A DNA stretch of 64,000 nucleotides from CAVVDT01 sp963747005 (GTDB taxonomy: Bacteria; Pseudomonadota; Alphaproteobacteria; Rhizobiales; Aestuariivirgaceae): NCBI GenBank assembly GCA_963747005.1, contig CAVVDT010000006.1, positions 1-64,000 on the forward strand. The letters run 5' to 3'. The position numbers were made by a program, and so were the translations under genes. How positions within the stretch are numbered: the stretch's first letter is position 1; each line of letters opens with the position of its first letter. Of the stretch, positions 1-8,086 are shown in pieces. The notes below the pieces were generated by a model, which worked only from the letters and a program-made list of their open reading frames with translations, ran no database searches and had not been told where the DNA came from.

Positions 1-1
1 G

Positions 2-1378
2 GAGACTGCTTCGCGCGAATACGATCGGGAGTTTGTTGATGGCGCGTCTGTGGCTGACTTGGAATTGGAACTACTTAAAATTGTTGCTGAACAAATTTCT
101 CATGGCATAAGTATTGATAAATGTTTGCAGTATCTAAATCTGGCTGAATATGATGTATCTACTGGCTTGAGAATACGTCGTGCTGCATTGTTACTCTTTT
201 CTAAGACACCGGAGCGATGGCATCCGAGGAGTCAGGTTCGCATAATAAAGGTAAATGGGGTAATTCTCGGCGCGGGTGCGACTTATAACGTTACGAACGA
301 CAATACCGTACATACAAATATTGTGAGACTTATAGATGAAGCATGGGATAATTTAAGGCCACATCTTGTTGAAACACGTTTTGAGGAAGATGCGAGATTT
401 AGGGCAACTTATATTTATCCGGAAGTGGCCTGTAGAGAGGCTTTGGTGAATGCAATCGCGCATCGGGATTATTCAGAGGAAGGGCGTGGGATAGAAATTT
501 ATATATTTGATGATCGGATTGAAGTAACGAATCCCGGTGGGCTATTGTCATCTGTATCTATTGCAGAAATCAAAACACTGAAAGGCGCGCATCAATCGCG
601 GAATTCGTATATTGCCCGGACACTTCGCGAAATAGGTATTATGCGCGAGTTAGGCGAGGGAATGCGTCGTATTTTTGAACTTATGAAGACTAATGAACTG
701 GCTCCACCTGATATTAGATCTGATACGGGGTCGTTTAATCTTATTCTTCACCACCGACCAATGTATAATCGTGAAGAAGTTTTGTGGTTGGAGCAATATG
801 AGAGTCTGGGTCTTTCTCCGGAGGAAAAGGCAACTATATTGATGGGTCGAAAGGGTGACTTGATTGCGGCAAACGACGTAATTCGCCGAATTGGGATCGT
901 TGATACGGAGCACTATCGGCAAATAATAAATTCGCTACAGAAAAAGGGAATATTGGAAACCGCACTCAAAAAGTGGGATGCACAAAGATTTGCTAAGAAA
1001 AAGAGAGTTGGCCTTCGTGATATTCCGCGTTTTCGTATAAAATCGTTCAAGGATTCGAGACAGAGGGGCGGCAGGGAAGGGAAAATTGAACTTGAAAAGG
1101 GAAAAATACGAGAAAATAGGAAGCTATTTGTTGCCAATATTCCACCAAACACAACGGAGAGGGATATAGTGACTGCGTTTGCGGATTTTGCTCACCCCGA
1201 GGCCGTGGAGATACCGAAGGAAGGGGGTTTGTCAAAGGGGTATGCCTTCGTGGAATTTGAGAATGCAAAGATTGCTGGACAGGTCCTTGAGGCCAACATC
1301 TCGCTTGGCGGTCGACTGCTGGTTATAAGGTGGCAGTCTCCCAAATTCCCGAGAAAGCGTATTGGCAGAAGGCGCTGA
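2..1378 (+). CDS. AlbA_2/RecG-like ATP-binding protein with C-terminal RRM (5' partial)
   Basis: The reading frame is open back to the window edge, so the GTG at 50 is probably internal and the N-terminus (likely an AlbA_2/Schlafen-type domain) lies outside. Counting from that GTG, residues 128-142 hold the GHKL N-box REALVNAIAHRDYS, 153-164 the DRIEVTNPGG box, and 190-207 the REIG...ELGEGMRRI box, as in the RecG-like HATPase_c_4 family. Residues about 250-305 look like a winged helix, followed by a basic linker. Residues 357-427 form an RRM with RNP2 (KLFVANI, 358-364) and RNP1 (KGYAFVEF, 396-403). Such AlbA_2 ATPases are known as presumed regulators or defence-associated proteins; the fused RRM suggests RNA binding. 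Codon use is clearly AT-richer than the genes that follow, which suggests acquisition. The substrate is unknown. Confidence 0.8.
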   Translation, partial: ETASREYDREFVDGASVADLELELLKIVAEQISHGISIDKCLQYLNLAEYDVSTGLRIRRAALLLFSKTPERWHPRSQVRIIKVNGVILGAGATYNVTNDNTVHTNIVRLIDEAWDNLRPHLVETRFEEDARFRATYIYPEVACREALVNAIAHRDYSEEGRGIEIYIFDDRIEVTNPGGLLSSVSIAEIKTLKGAHQSRNSYIARTLREIGIMRELGEGMRRIFELMKTNELAPPDIRSDTGSFNLILHHRPMYNREEVLWLEQYESLGLSPEEKATILMGRKGDLIAANDVIRRIGIVDTEHYRQIINSLQKKGILETALKKWDAQRFAKKKRVGLRDIPRFRIKSFKDSRQRGGREGKIELEKGKIRENRKLFVANIPPNTTERDIVTAFADFAHPEAVEIPKEGGLSKGYAFVEFENAKIAGQVLEANISLGGRLLVIRWQSPKFPRKRIGRRR

Positions 1379-1512
1379 CCGAGATTTCTGCGGCTAACTA
1401 AAGCGTCCTGACGATCCCATGCGCCTCAGGGCGAAGGTCGAGGCCGAACTGGCGGCCATGGGCATTTCGCTCGGCACCTACCCTTAACCACATCTTCCCA
1501 AAGGGCCGGCAG
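1379..1512. other. Junction between AT-rich gene and GC-rich chromosome
   Basis: This is non-coding sequence between the RRM-fusion stop and the Pho box. Base composition switches from AT-rich to GC-rich here. A 22-codon frame (1419-1487, beginning MRLRAKVEAELAAMG) has chromosomal-type codon use and could be a gene remnant left by an insertion. No tRNA end, direct repeat or integrase is visible to prove a site-specific event. Confidence 0.4.
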
Positions 1513-1530
1513 CTGTCATGCAGCCGTCAC
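1513..1530 (+). promoter_or_regulatory. Pho box (PhoB site) upstream of btaA
   Basis: CTGTCAT, four bases, then CCGTCAC gives two 7-mers 11 bp apart. The first matches the Pho box half-site CTGTCAT exactly and the second matches 5 of 7. It lies about 68 bp before the btaA start. The genes downstream are the classic phosphate-limitation lipid remodelling set, which makes PhoB control likely. Functional control is inferred. Confidence 0.7.
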
Positions 1531-1597
1531 CTCGCCGGACTACCTCCATCACGCATGAAGGGCGCACGAATCGTGCCGCATCTGATGGAGACAAGGC

Positions 1598-2839
1598 ATG
1601 AGCGATACCGGTGTGCTCGATCTGGCCGGCGGGGCGCGGAGACGGTTGAAGCATGCGGTGCATCGCCATCGCCCGCTGTCGCTCAAGGGCCTGGAGGAGC
1701 GGGTCTTCACGCTGGCCTTCGGGTCGCTGGTCTATCCGCAGATCTGGGAAGACCCGGCAGTCGATCTCGATGCCCTCGACCTGAAAGCCGACGATCACGT
1801 GGTGACCATCGCTTCGGGCGGCTGCAACGTGCTTTCCTACCTCACCGCCAATCCCGCCCGCATCACCGCGGTCGATCTCAACCCGGCGCATCTGGCGCTC
1901 ACCGAACTGAAACTGGTGGCGGCGCGAAAGCTCGACGCGCATGGGGATTTCGCACGCCTGTTCGCGTCGGCCGACCAGCCGGGCAATGTCGATCTCTACG
2001 ATCTGATGATCGCGCCCTGGCTAAGCCCTGAGGCCTTCGCCTACTGGGAGGCGCGCGACCTGAGGGGCCGTCGGCGCATCGAGATGCTGGCACGGGGGCT
2101 CTACCGCCATGGCCTGCTGGGGCGCTTCATCGGCCTCGGTCATGCAATTGCGCGCCTTTACGGTGTACGGCTGCAAGAGTTGACTGCGGCTGAGGGGGTC
2201 GCCGGGCAGCGGGCCTTCTTCGATGAGTGCGTGGCGCCGCTGTTCGACAGGTGGCCGGTGCGCCTCCTCACGGCTTCACCGGCCTCGCTGTTCGGGCTCG
2301 GCATCCCGCCGGCCCAGTACCGGGTACTGGCCGGCGGGCGGCCCATGGCCGAGGTGCTGAAGGAACGCCTGCGGCGGCTCGCCACCGGGCATGACCTGAA
2401 GGACAACTACTTTGCCTGGCAGGCCTTCGCGCGGCGCTACCAGCGCGGTGGCGATGCCAGTTTGCCGCCTTATCTGGAGCGACACAACTACCGGACGTTG
2501 CGCGAGCGGGTGACGCGGGTCGGTTTGCGGAACCGCGCTGTCAGCGAGGTATTGGCAGCGGCACCTGAGAAAAGCATCGATGCCGTGGTGCTGCTCGATG
2601 CCCAGGACTGGATGAGCGATATCCAACTCATCGACCTGTGGCGGACGATGGCGCGGGCGCTGCGGCCGGGGGGGCGGGTGATCTTCCGCACCGCCGGCGA
2701 GCCATCGATCCTGCCGGGCAGGATACCCGATGGGTTGCTGGAACGCTGGCATTACGACGCGGAGCGGTCGCGCAGCCTTCACCAACGGGACCGTTCGGCG
2801 ATCTACGGCGGCTTCCATCTCTATCGGTTTCAGGGTTGA
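1598..2839 (+). CDS. btaA: S-adenosylmethionine:diacylglycerol 3-amino-3-carboxypropyltransferase
   Basis: BtaA (DUF3419 family) transfers the 3-amino-3-carboxypropyl group of SAM to diacylglycerol, the first step of DGTS betaine-lipid synthesis. The 413-residue product has the family's N-terminal LVYPQIWEDP segment (about 42-51), the SAM-binding IASGGCNVLSYL and ITAVDLNPAHLALTELK stretches (about 70-105), and a C-terminal methyltransferase-like part (ALRPGGRVIFRTA, about 355-367). The length fits the family. It is first in an operon with btaB, which starts 9 bp after its stop, and plcP. A Pho box lies upstream, so induction under phosphate starvation is likely. It would act at the inner membrane on diacylglycerol. 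Confidence 0.93.
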   Translation: MSDTGVLDLAGGARRRLKHAVHRHRPLSLKGLEERVFTLAFGSLVYPQIWEDPAVDLDALDLKADDHVVTIASGGCNVLSYLTANPARITAVDLNPAHLALTELKLVAARKLDAHGDFARLFASADQPGNVDLYDLMIAPWLSPEAFAYWEARDLRGRRRIEMLARGLYRHGLLGRFIGLGHAIARLYGVRLQELTAAEGVAGQRAFFDECVAPLFDRWPVRLLTASPASLFGLGIPPAQYRVLAGGRPMAEVLKERLRRLATGHDLKDNYFAWQAFARRYQRGGDASLPPYLERHNYRTLRERVTRVGLRNRAVSEVLAAAPEKSIDAVVLLDAQDWMSDIQLIDLWRTMARALRPGGRVIFRTAGEPSILPGRIPDGLLERWHYDAERSRSLHQRDRSAIYGGFHLYRFQG

Positions 2840-2848
2840 GACGGGATC

Positions 2849-3535
2849 ATGGCGAGCAAGGCTCATGCCGACCTCATGGACCGGGTCTACGGGCGCCAGC
2901 AGGCGATCTATAACCTGACGCGCAAGTATTTCCTCCTCGGCCGCGACGGCCTGATCGAGCGGCTGGCGCCTGGCACCGGTGAAAGCATACTGGAAATCGG
3001 GTGCGGGACCGGGCGCAACCTCATCGCCGCGGCCCGACGCCATCCCGGTGCCCGCCTTTACGGCATCGACATCTCGTCGGCCATGCTTGCCCGGGCCGCA
3101 AGCGACGTCGGGCGGGCCGGTCTGGCGCCACGCATTCGACTGGCGGCGGGCGATGCGATGGATTTTGATGCGGAAGAACTGTTCGGCGTTGCGCAGTTCG
3201 ATCGCATCTTCATCAGTTATGCCCTTTCGATGATCCCGGCGTGGCGCGAGAGCCTGGAACACGCCGCAAGCCTGCTGGCGCCGGGCGGGCAACTGGTGGT
3301 CATCGACTTCGGCCAGCAGGAAAGGCTGCCCGGCTGGTTCCGGCGGGGTTTGTTTGCCTGGCTGCAGCGCTTCCATGTGCGGCCGCGCGGCGACCTCAAG
3401 CGCGTCTTCTACCGGCTGGGACTGGCCTCGGGGGGCAAGCTCTCCTTTACGCCGCATTTCGGGGGCTATGCCTGGGAACTGGTCCTCACCGCCGCCCGCG
3501 CTGCATCGCCGGTCCGGGAGGCGGAAGCGGCATGA
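2849..3535 (+). CDS. btaB: DGTS N-methyltransferase
   Basis: BtaB methylates diacylglyceryl-homoserine three times with SAM to give the betaine lipid DGTS. The 228-residue class I methyltransferase carries motif I ILEIGCGTGRN (about 47-57), an acidic ribose contact in LYGIDIS (about 71-77), and a post-motif segment LLAPGGQLVVIDF (about 143-155). The N-terminus (MDRVYGRQQAIYNLTRKYFL) is typical of BtaB. It follows btaA directly and its TGA overlaps the ATG of plcP, indicating a single transcript. Confidence 0.92.
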   Translation: MASKAHADLMDRVYGRQQAIYNLTRKYFLLGRDGLIERLAPGTGESILEIGCGTGRNLIAAARRHPGARLYGIDISSAMLARAASDVGRAGLAPRIRLAAGDAMDFDAEELFGVAQFDRIFISYALSMIPAWRESLEHAASLLAPGGQLVVIDFGQQERLPGWFRRGLFAWLQRFHVRPRGDLKRVFYRLGLASGGKLSFTPHFGGYAWELVLTAARAASPVREAEAA

Positions 3536-4506
3536 ATATCGCCGTGCAGTCGCCGTTATGCTTCCGCACCATCTGGATTTCGGATTTCCATCTCGGCACC
3601 AGGCGGGTGCAGGCCGAAATGCTGCTCGAATTCCTGCGTCTCACTCGTTCCGATACCCTCTATCTGGTGGGCGACATCATCGATAACTGGGCGCTGAAGA
3701 AGAGCTGGATGTGGCACCAGTTGCACAACGACGTGGTGCAGAAGCTGCTGCGCAAGGCACGAAAGGGCACCCGGGTGATCTACATCCCCGGCAATCACGA
3801 CGAAAGCTTCAGGGATTTCACCGGCCAGCATTTCGGCCGCATCAGCGTGGCGCAGGATGCCATCCACACCATGGCCGACGGGCAACGCTATCTGGTGCTG
3901 CATGGCGATGAGTTCGACGGGGTGGTGCAGCATGCGCGCTGGCTGTCGATGCTGGGCGATCAGGCCTACGAGGCGGCGCTTTCCATCAACCAGGTCATGA
4001 ACCGCTGGCGGCGGCGCCTTGGCATGCCCTACTGGTCGCTGTCGGCGGCACTCAAGCGCAAGGTCAAGCGGGCGGTGCAATATATCTCCAGTTTCGAGAC
4101 GGCAGTGGTGCACGAAGCCCGCAAACGCGGCGTCTCAGGTGTCATTTGCGGTCACATCCACACCCCGCAGATGCGCATGATCGACGGCATCCACTACTGC
4201 AATGACGGCGACTGGGTAGAAAGCTGCTCGGCGCTGGTGGAACATCTCGACGGACGGCTGGAGATCATCGACTGGCCGGCGCTGATGGTGCGGATGGAGA
4301 CGCCTGCGGTGCTGGGCGCTCAGAACAGCGAACCCTGCCCGCCGCCGTCGCCGGAACGCGGCCTGGCCGTCCGCTTCGCCGGGGCATCGCCCTCGATGCG
4401 GGCGGACGCGCGGCCATCGGCGAATTCCAGCGACACGGGCAATCCGGGCAAAGCGGCCGATGCCGAGGTGATCGGGCGATCGTCCGGCCCGCGCACCACC
4501 GCATAG
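3532..4506 (+). CDS. plcP: PlcP-type phospholipase C (calcineurin-like metallophosphoesterase)
   Basis: This is a 324-residue calcineurin-fold phosphoesterase with all metal motifs: SDFHLGT, VGDIIDNW, PGNHDE, LHGDEFD and CGHIHTP. Databases usually name the family UDP-2,3-diacylglucosamine diphosphatase (LpxH-like), but the sequence and the position directly behind btaAB match PlcP as recalled from Sinorhizobium. PlcP releases diacylglycerol from phospholipids under phosphate limitation and so feeds BtaA. The ATG at 3532 overlaps the btaB stop. The conserved domain ends near residue 250 (LEIIDWPAL). The last 60 or so residues are low-complexity and lie antisense to the 3' end of xseA because no stop occurs before 4504, so the tail is probably functionless. 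Confidence 0.85.
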   Translation: MNIAVQSPLCFRTIWISDFHLGTRRVQAEMLLEFLRLTRSDTLYLVGDIIDNWALKKSWMWHQLHNDVVQKLLRKARKGTRVIYIPGNHDESFRDFTGQHFGRISVAQDAIHTMADGQRYLVLHGDEFDGVVQHARWLSMLGDQAYEAALSINQVMNRWRRRLGMPYWSLSAALKRKVKRAVQYISSFETAVVHEARKRGVSGVICGHIHTPQMRMIDGIHYCNDGDWVESCSALVEHLDGRLEIIDWPALMVRMETPAVLGAQNSEPCPPPSPERGLAVRFAGASPSMRADARPSANSSDTGNPGKAADAEVIGRSSGPRTTA

Positions 4507-5780
4507 CCGCGCGTCAACACCGATTGATAGGACAACGAGCCAAGCAGCTTGGCACTGGCGGCAAGACGGGTGTTGCGTTCCGCAAGGAAGCGGCCAATGG
4601 CGCGCTGCGCCCGACCCACCCGGTCGGTGAGGTCACGCCGGTGGCGCACGATCTGCTGCTGGATGGGCTTGACGGAGAGTCGCGATCCGGCACCGGTGAG
4701 ACGGGTACGGCGTTGCTCGATGCCGGATTTCAACCCCTGCGCCAGGCGCCCCGCGGCGCCATCGAGGCGCTGGCGGGCAAGCGCCAGGATGTCGTCGGGC
4801 TTCGGCAGGCCACGGCTGGCGGCGGTCAGGCGGTTGCGGCGCTCGGTCATGGTGCGGGCAAGGCCACGAGCGTTGCGGGCGCCGAGGTCGAAAAGCTGGG
4901 CGGCCAGTTCGCTCCTCACCGGCACGGCCCGTTCGGCAGCGGCGGTGGGAGTGGGCGCGCGGTAGTCGGCGGCATAGTCGATGAGGGTCCAGTCGGTCTC
5001 GTGGCCCACCGCCGAGATCAGGGGGATGCGGCTTTCGGCGGCGGCGCGCACCACGATCTCCTCGTTGAACCCCCACAGGTCCTCGAGGCTGCCGCCGCCG
5101 CGCGCCACGATGAGGAGATCGGGGCGGGGAATGGGGCCGCCGTCTTCAAGGGCGTTGAAACCGTTGATCGCCGCGGCGACCTCGGGGGCGCATTGCTCGC
5201 CCTGGACTCTCACCGGCCACACCAGCACATGGCGGGGAAAGCGGTCGGCGAGGCGGTGGAGAATGTCGCGGATCACCGCGCCGGTAGGCGAAGTGACGAC
5301 GCCGATGACAGCGGGGATGAAGGGCAGCGGCTGCTTGCGGGCCTCATCGAACAGGCCCTCGGCGGCGAGCTTTTTCTTTCTTTCCTCCAGCAGGGCCATG
5401 AGGGCGCCTTCGCCCGCCGGCTCCAGGGCCTCGATGACGATCTGGTATTTCGACTGGCCGGGGAAGGTGGTGATGCGGCCGGAGACGATCACCTCCATGC
5501 CCTGTTCAGGTCGAAAGCGCAGGCGGCCGGCTGTGCCCTTCCAGATGACGGCGGCAAGCACCGCCTTGTCGTCCTTGAGGTCGAGATAGACGTGGCCGGA
5601 GCCGGGGGTGGAAACGCGCCCCACCTCGCCGCGCACCCGCACGTAGCCGAAAGTGTCTTCAAGCGTGCGCTTGAGGGCCTGGGAGAGTTCCGAAACGCTC
5701 AGTTCGGCCACATTGGAGGCGGAGCCGGTTTCGATAATTTCGCCGGTTTCGGGGTCGAAGGGCAAGGAGCCGGTGGACAT
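4320..5780 (-). CDS. xseA: Exodeoxyribonuclease VII large subunit
   Basis: XseA with XseB degrades single-stranded DNA into oligonucleotides. The 486-residue product has an N-terminal OB-fold (about 20-115, VRVRGEVGRVSTPGSGHVYLDLKD), the catalytic domain with GVVTSPTGAVIRDI and VARGGGSLEDLWGFNEE, a long helical region, and the conserved end LTRGYAVVR and GQGSLF. I chose the ATG at 5780, which gives the usual alphaproteobacterial start (MSTGSLPFDPETGEIIE), over an in-frame codon 60 bp upstream. It is divergent from purD. Its 3' end overlaps plcP by 187 bp on the opposite strand. No xseB is in the window. Confidence 0.95.
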   Translation of the reverse strand: MSTGSLPFDPETGEIIETGSASNVAELSVSELSQALKRTLEDTFGYVRVRGEVGRVSTPGSGHVYLDLKDDKAVLAAVIWKGTAGRLRFRPEQGMEVIVSGRITTFPGQSKYQIVIEALEPAGEGALMALLEERKKKLAAEGLFDEARKQPLPFIPAVIGVVTSPTGAVIRDILHRLADRFPRHVLVWPVRVQGEQCAPEVAAAINGFNALEDGGPIPRPDLLIVARGGGSLEDLWGFNEEIVVRAAAESRIPLISAVGHETDWTLIDYAADYRAPTPTAAAERAVPVRSELAAQLFDLGARNARGLARTMTERRNRLTAASRGLPKPDDILALARQRLDGAAGRLAQGLKSGIEQRRTRLTGAGSRLSVKPIQQQIVRHRRDLTDRVGRAQRAIGRFLAERNTRLAASAKLLGSLSYQSVLTRGYAVVRGPDDRPITSASAALPGLPVSLEFADGRASARIEGDAPAKRTARPRSGDGGGQGSLF

Positions 5781-5905
5781 GGGCCTGCAAATTCGCTTCT
5801 TGGTGCTTGCATGGCGGAATCGCGCGAGGCATTCCGCCACCGGCCCGCTATCCTAGCGGCTGGGACCCTTTAGGCAATGGCCGGGCGGCAGACGGGAAGG
5901 ACGAG

Positions 5906-7186
5906 ATGAACATCCTGCTGATCGGGTCGGGCGGACGCGAGCATGCCCTTGCCTGGGCGATTGCCGCCTCGGCGCTCACCGACAAGCTCTACTGCGCCCC
6001 CGGCAATGCCGGCATCGCCGAGGTGGCCGAACTGGTGGACCTTGCCGCGAGCGATCATCCGGCGATCATCGCCTTTTGCCGCGAGACCGATATCGGCCTG
6101 GTGGTAGTGGGGCCGGAGGCGCCGCTGGTCGATGGCATCGTCGATGCCCTTGCCGCTGCCGGCATCAAGGCCTTCGGGCCAACGGCGGCGGCGGCGCGGC
6201 TTGAAGGCTCGAAGGGCTTCACCAAGGATCTGTGCGCCAGGGCGGGCATACCGCAGGCGGGTTATGAGCGCTTCGGCGACCGGGCAGCCGCCCTTGCCCA
6301 CCTCGCCGCACGCCCGGTGCCGGTGGTGGTGAAGGCCGACGGGCTTGCCGCCGGCAAGGGGGTGACGGTCGCCATGACCAGGGGCGAAGCGGAAAAGGCG
6401 GTGGAAGAGATTTTCGCCGGACGTTTCGGGGTGGCGGGCGCCGAAGTGGTGATCGAGGATTATCTGGAAGGCGAGGAGGCATCCTTCTTTGCCCTGGTGG
6501 ACAGCGCCACCGCGCTGCCGCTTGCCGCCGCCCAGGATCACAAGCGGGTGGGCGAGGGCGATCAAGGCCCCAATACCGGCGGCATGGGCGCCTATTCGCC
6601 GACCCCCGTCATGGATGAAGTGATCGTCGAGCGGGTGATGACGGAGATCATCGAGCCCACGGTGAAGGCCATGGCGGCGGGCGGTCACCCCTACAAGGGG
6701 GTCTTGTTCGCCGGGCTGATGATCACCGCTGAAGGCCCCAGGCTCATCGAATACAACGTGCGTTTCGGCGATCCCGAGTGCCAGGTGCTGATGATGCGCC
6801 TGAAGGACGACATCGTCGCCTTGATGCTGGCGTCGATTGACGGCACTCTCGACAAGATGTCGGTGCGCTGGTGGCCTGAAGCCGCCCTCACCGTAGTGAT
6901 GGCGGCAAAGGGCTATCCGGGCGAGGTGAAGACGGGGGCCGAGATCAAGGGGCTCGCTGCAGCGGGCGCGGTGGAGGGGGTGCAGATCTTCCATGCCGGC
7001 ACGCGCCGTGACGGCGCGCGCATACTCGCCAACGGCGGGCGGGTGCTCAACGTGACGGCGCTGGGCGAGACGGTGGCCGAAGCGGCCGCCAGAGCCTATG
7101 CTGCCATCGACCTCATCGACTGGCCTGAAGGATTCTGCCGGCGCGATATCGGCTGGCGCGCCATTGCGCGGGAGAAAAAATCATGA
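5906..7186 (+). CDS. purD: Phosphoribosylamine-glycine ligase
   Basis: PurD joins glycine to 5-phosphoribosylamine with ATP in purine synthesis. The 426-residue ATP-grasp protein starts MNILLIGSGGREHALAWA and carries KADGLAAGKGV, the family block DHKRVGEGDQGPNTGGMGA and YNVRFGDPECQ. The ATG at 5906 follows AAGGACGAG; longer in-frame extensions run into the xseA promoter region and are rejected. Its TGA overlaps the ATG of the next gene, so the dehalogenase-like hydrolase is probably co-transcribed. Confidence 0.96.
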   Translation: MNILLIGSGGREHALAWAIAASALTDKLYCAPGNAGIAEVAELVDLAASDHPAIIAFCRETDIGLVVVGPEAPLVDGIVDALAAAGIKAFGPTAAAARLEGSKGFTKDLCARAGIPQAGYERFGDRAAALAHLAARPVPVVVKADGLAAGKGVTVAMTRGEAEKAVEEIFAGRFGVAGAEVVIEDYLEGEEASFFALVDSATALPLAAAQDHKRVGEGDQGPNTGGMGAYSPTPVMDEVIVERVMTEIIEPTVKAMAAGGHPYKGVLFAGLMITAEGPRLIEYNVRFGDPECQVLMMRLKDDIVALMLASIDGTLDKMSVRWWPEAALTVVMAAKGYPGEVKTGAEIKGLAAAGAVEGVQIFHAGTRRDGARILANGGRVLNVTALGETVAEAAARAYAAIDLIDWPEGFCRRDIGWRAIAREKKS

Positions 7187-8082
7187 GTCGTGATCTGTTC
7201 GAGGGCTTTGCGCAGCGCGTGGCGACGGGCGACGGCGCCGACATTTTCCTGCGCACGGGCGGTGAGGGACCGCCGCTCTGCCTGCTGCACGGCTATCCCC
7301 AGAGCCATCATATGTGGCACAAGGTGGCGCCGATGCTCGCCGAACACTTCACCCTCGTTGTGCCGGACCTGCGCGGCTATGGCCTGTCGTCGACGCCGGG
7401 CAATGCCCCCGGCAACGAGCCCTATTCCAAGCGCGCCATGGCCCGCGACATCGTCAGCGTCATGGCCGAACTGGGTCACGAGCGGTTTCATCTGGCGGGC
7501 CACGATCGCGGCGGACGGGTCGCCTATCGGCTGGCGCTCGATCATCCGGACAGGGTGGAGAGGCTGGCGCTCCTGGACATCGTCTCGACCGCCGACCAGT
7601 GGCGGGCGTTCGATGCCGATGAAGCCAACAAGACCTATCACTGGCCGTTCCTGGCGCAACCGGCGCCATTGCCCGAAACCCTGATCGGCGGCAGCCCGGT
7701 GTTCTATCTCGACTGGACGCTGGCAAGCTGGACGGCTAGCCGCGATCTGTCGGCTTTCGATGAACGGGCGCTGGCCCACTACCGCTTGAACTTCGCTGCT
7801 CCCGACCGGATCGAATCGGCCTGCAACGATTACCGCGCCGGGGCAACCATCGACCGCGAACTGGACGAGGCCGATCTCGCCGCCGGTCACAAGATCACCT
7901 GTCCGCTGCTGGCCCTGTGGGGCGAGAGCGGGATCCCCGGCAAGGGCAAGAGAAAGCCGCTCGATCAGTGGTCGAAATGGTGCGACCGGGCGTCGGGCGG
8001 CGCGATCAAGAGCGGCCACTTCCTCGCCGAAGAGGCCCCGAAAGAAACGGCCCGCCACCTGATCGATTTCTTCAAGGGCTGA
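7183..8082 (+). CDS. Fluoroacetate/haloacetate dehalogenase-like alpha/beta hydrolase
   Basis: This 299-residue alpha/beta hydrolase matches the fluoroacetate dehalogenase family. Visible residues are the nucleophile D108 in GHDRGGR with R109 and R112 for carboxylate binding, the acid D132, the halide pocket H153-W154 in TYHW, W183, Y217 in DYRAGA, and the catalytic base H279 in SGHFLAEEAP. As I recall the Rhodopseudomonas enzyme, all these positions and their spacing are conserved. It would hydrolyse haloacetate to glycolate in the cytoplasm, and glycolate can enter glyoxylate metabolism. The ATG overlaps the purD stop. An epoxide-hydrolase-like role is less likely because the YHW halide pocket is intact. 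Confidence 0.82.
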   Translation: MSRDLFEGFAQRVATGDGADIFLRTGGEGPPLCLLHGYPQSHHMWHKVAPMLAEHFTLVVPDLRGYGLSSTPGNAPGNEPYSKRAMARDIVSVMAELGHERFHLAGHDRGGRVAYRLALDHPDRVERLALLDIVSTADQWRAFDADEANKTYHWPFLAQPAPLPETLIGGSPVFYLDWTLASWTASRDLSAFDERALAHYRLNFAAPDRIESACNDYRAGATIDRELDEADLAAGHKITCPLLALWGESGIPGKGKRKPLDQWSKWCDRASGGAIKSGHFLAEEAPKETARHLIDFFKG

Positions 8083-8086
8083 AACG

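Noticed and set aside
1291..1401. Second frame across the end of the RRM gene, ending in EKAYWQKALTEISAAN
   Set aside because: Only 36 codons, no start with ribosome site, and it overlaps the conserved RRM end; I could not assign it to any family.
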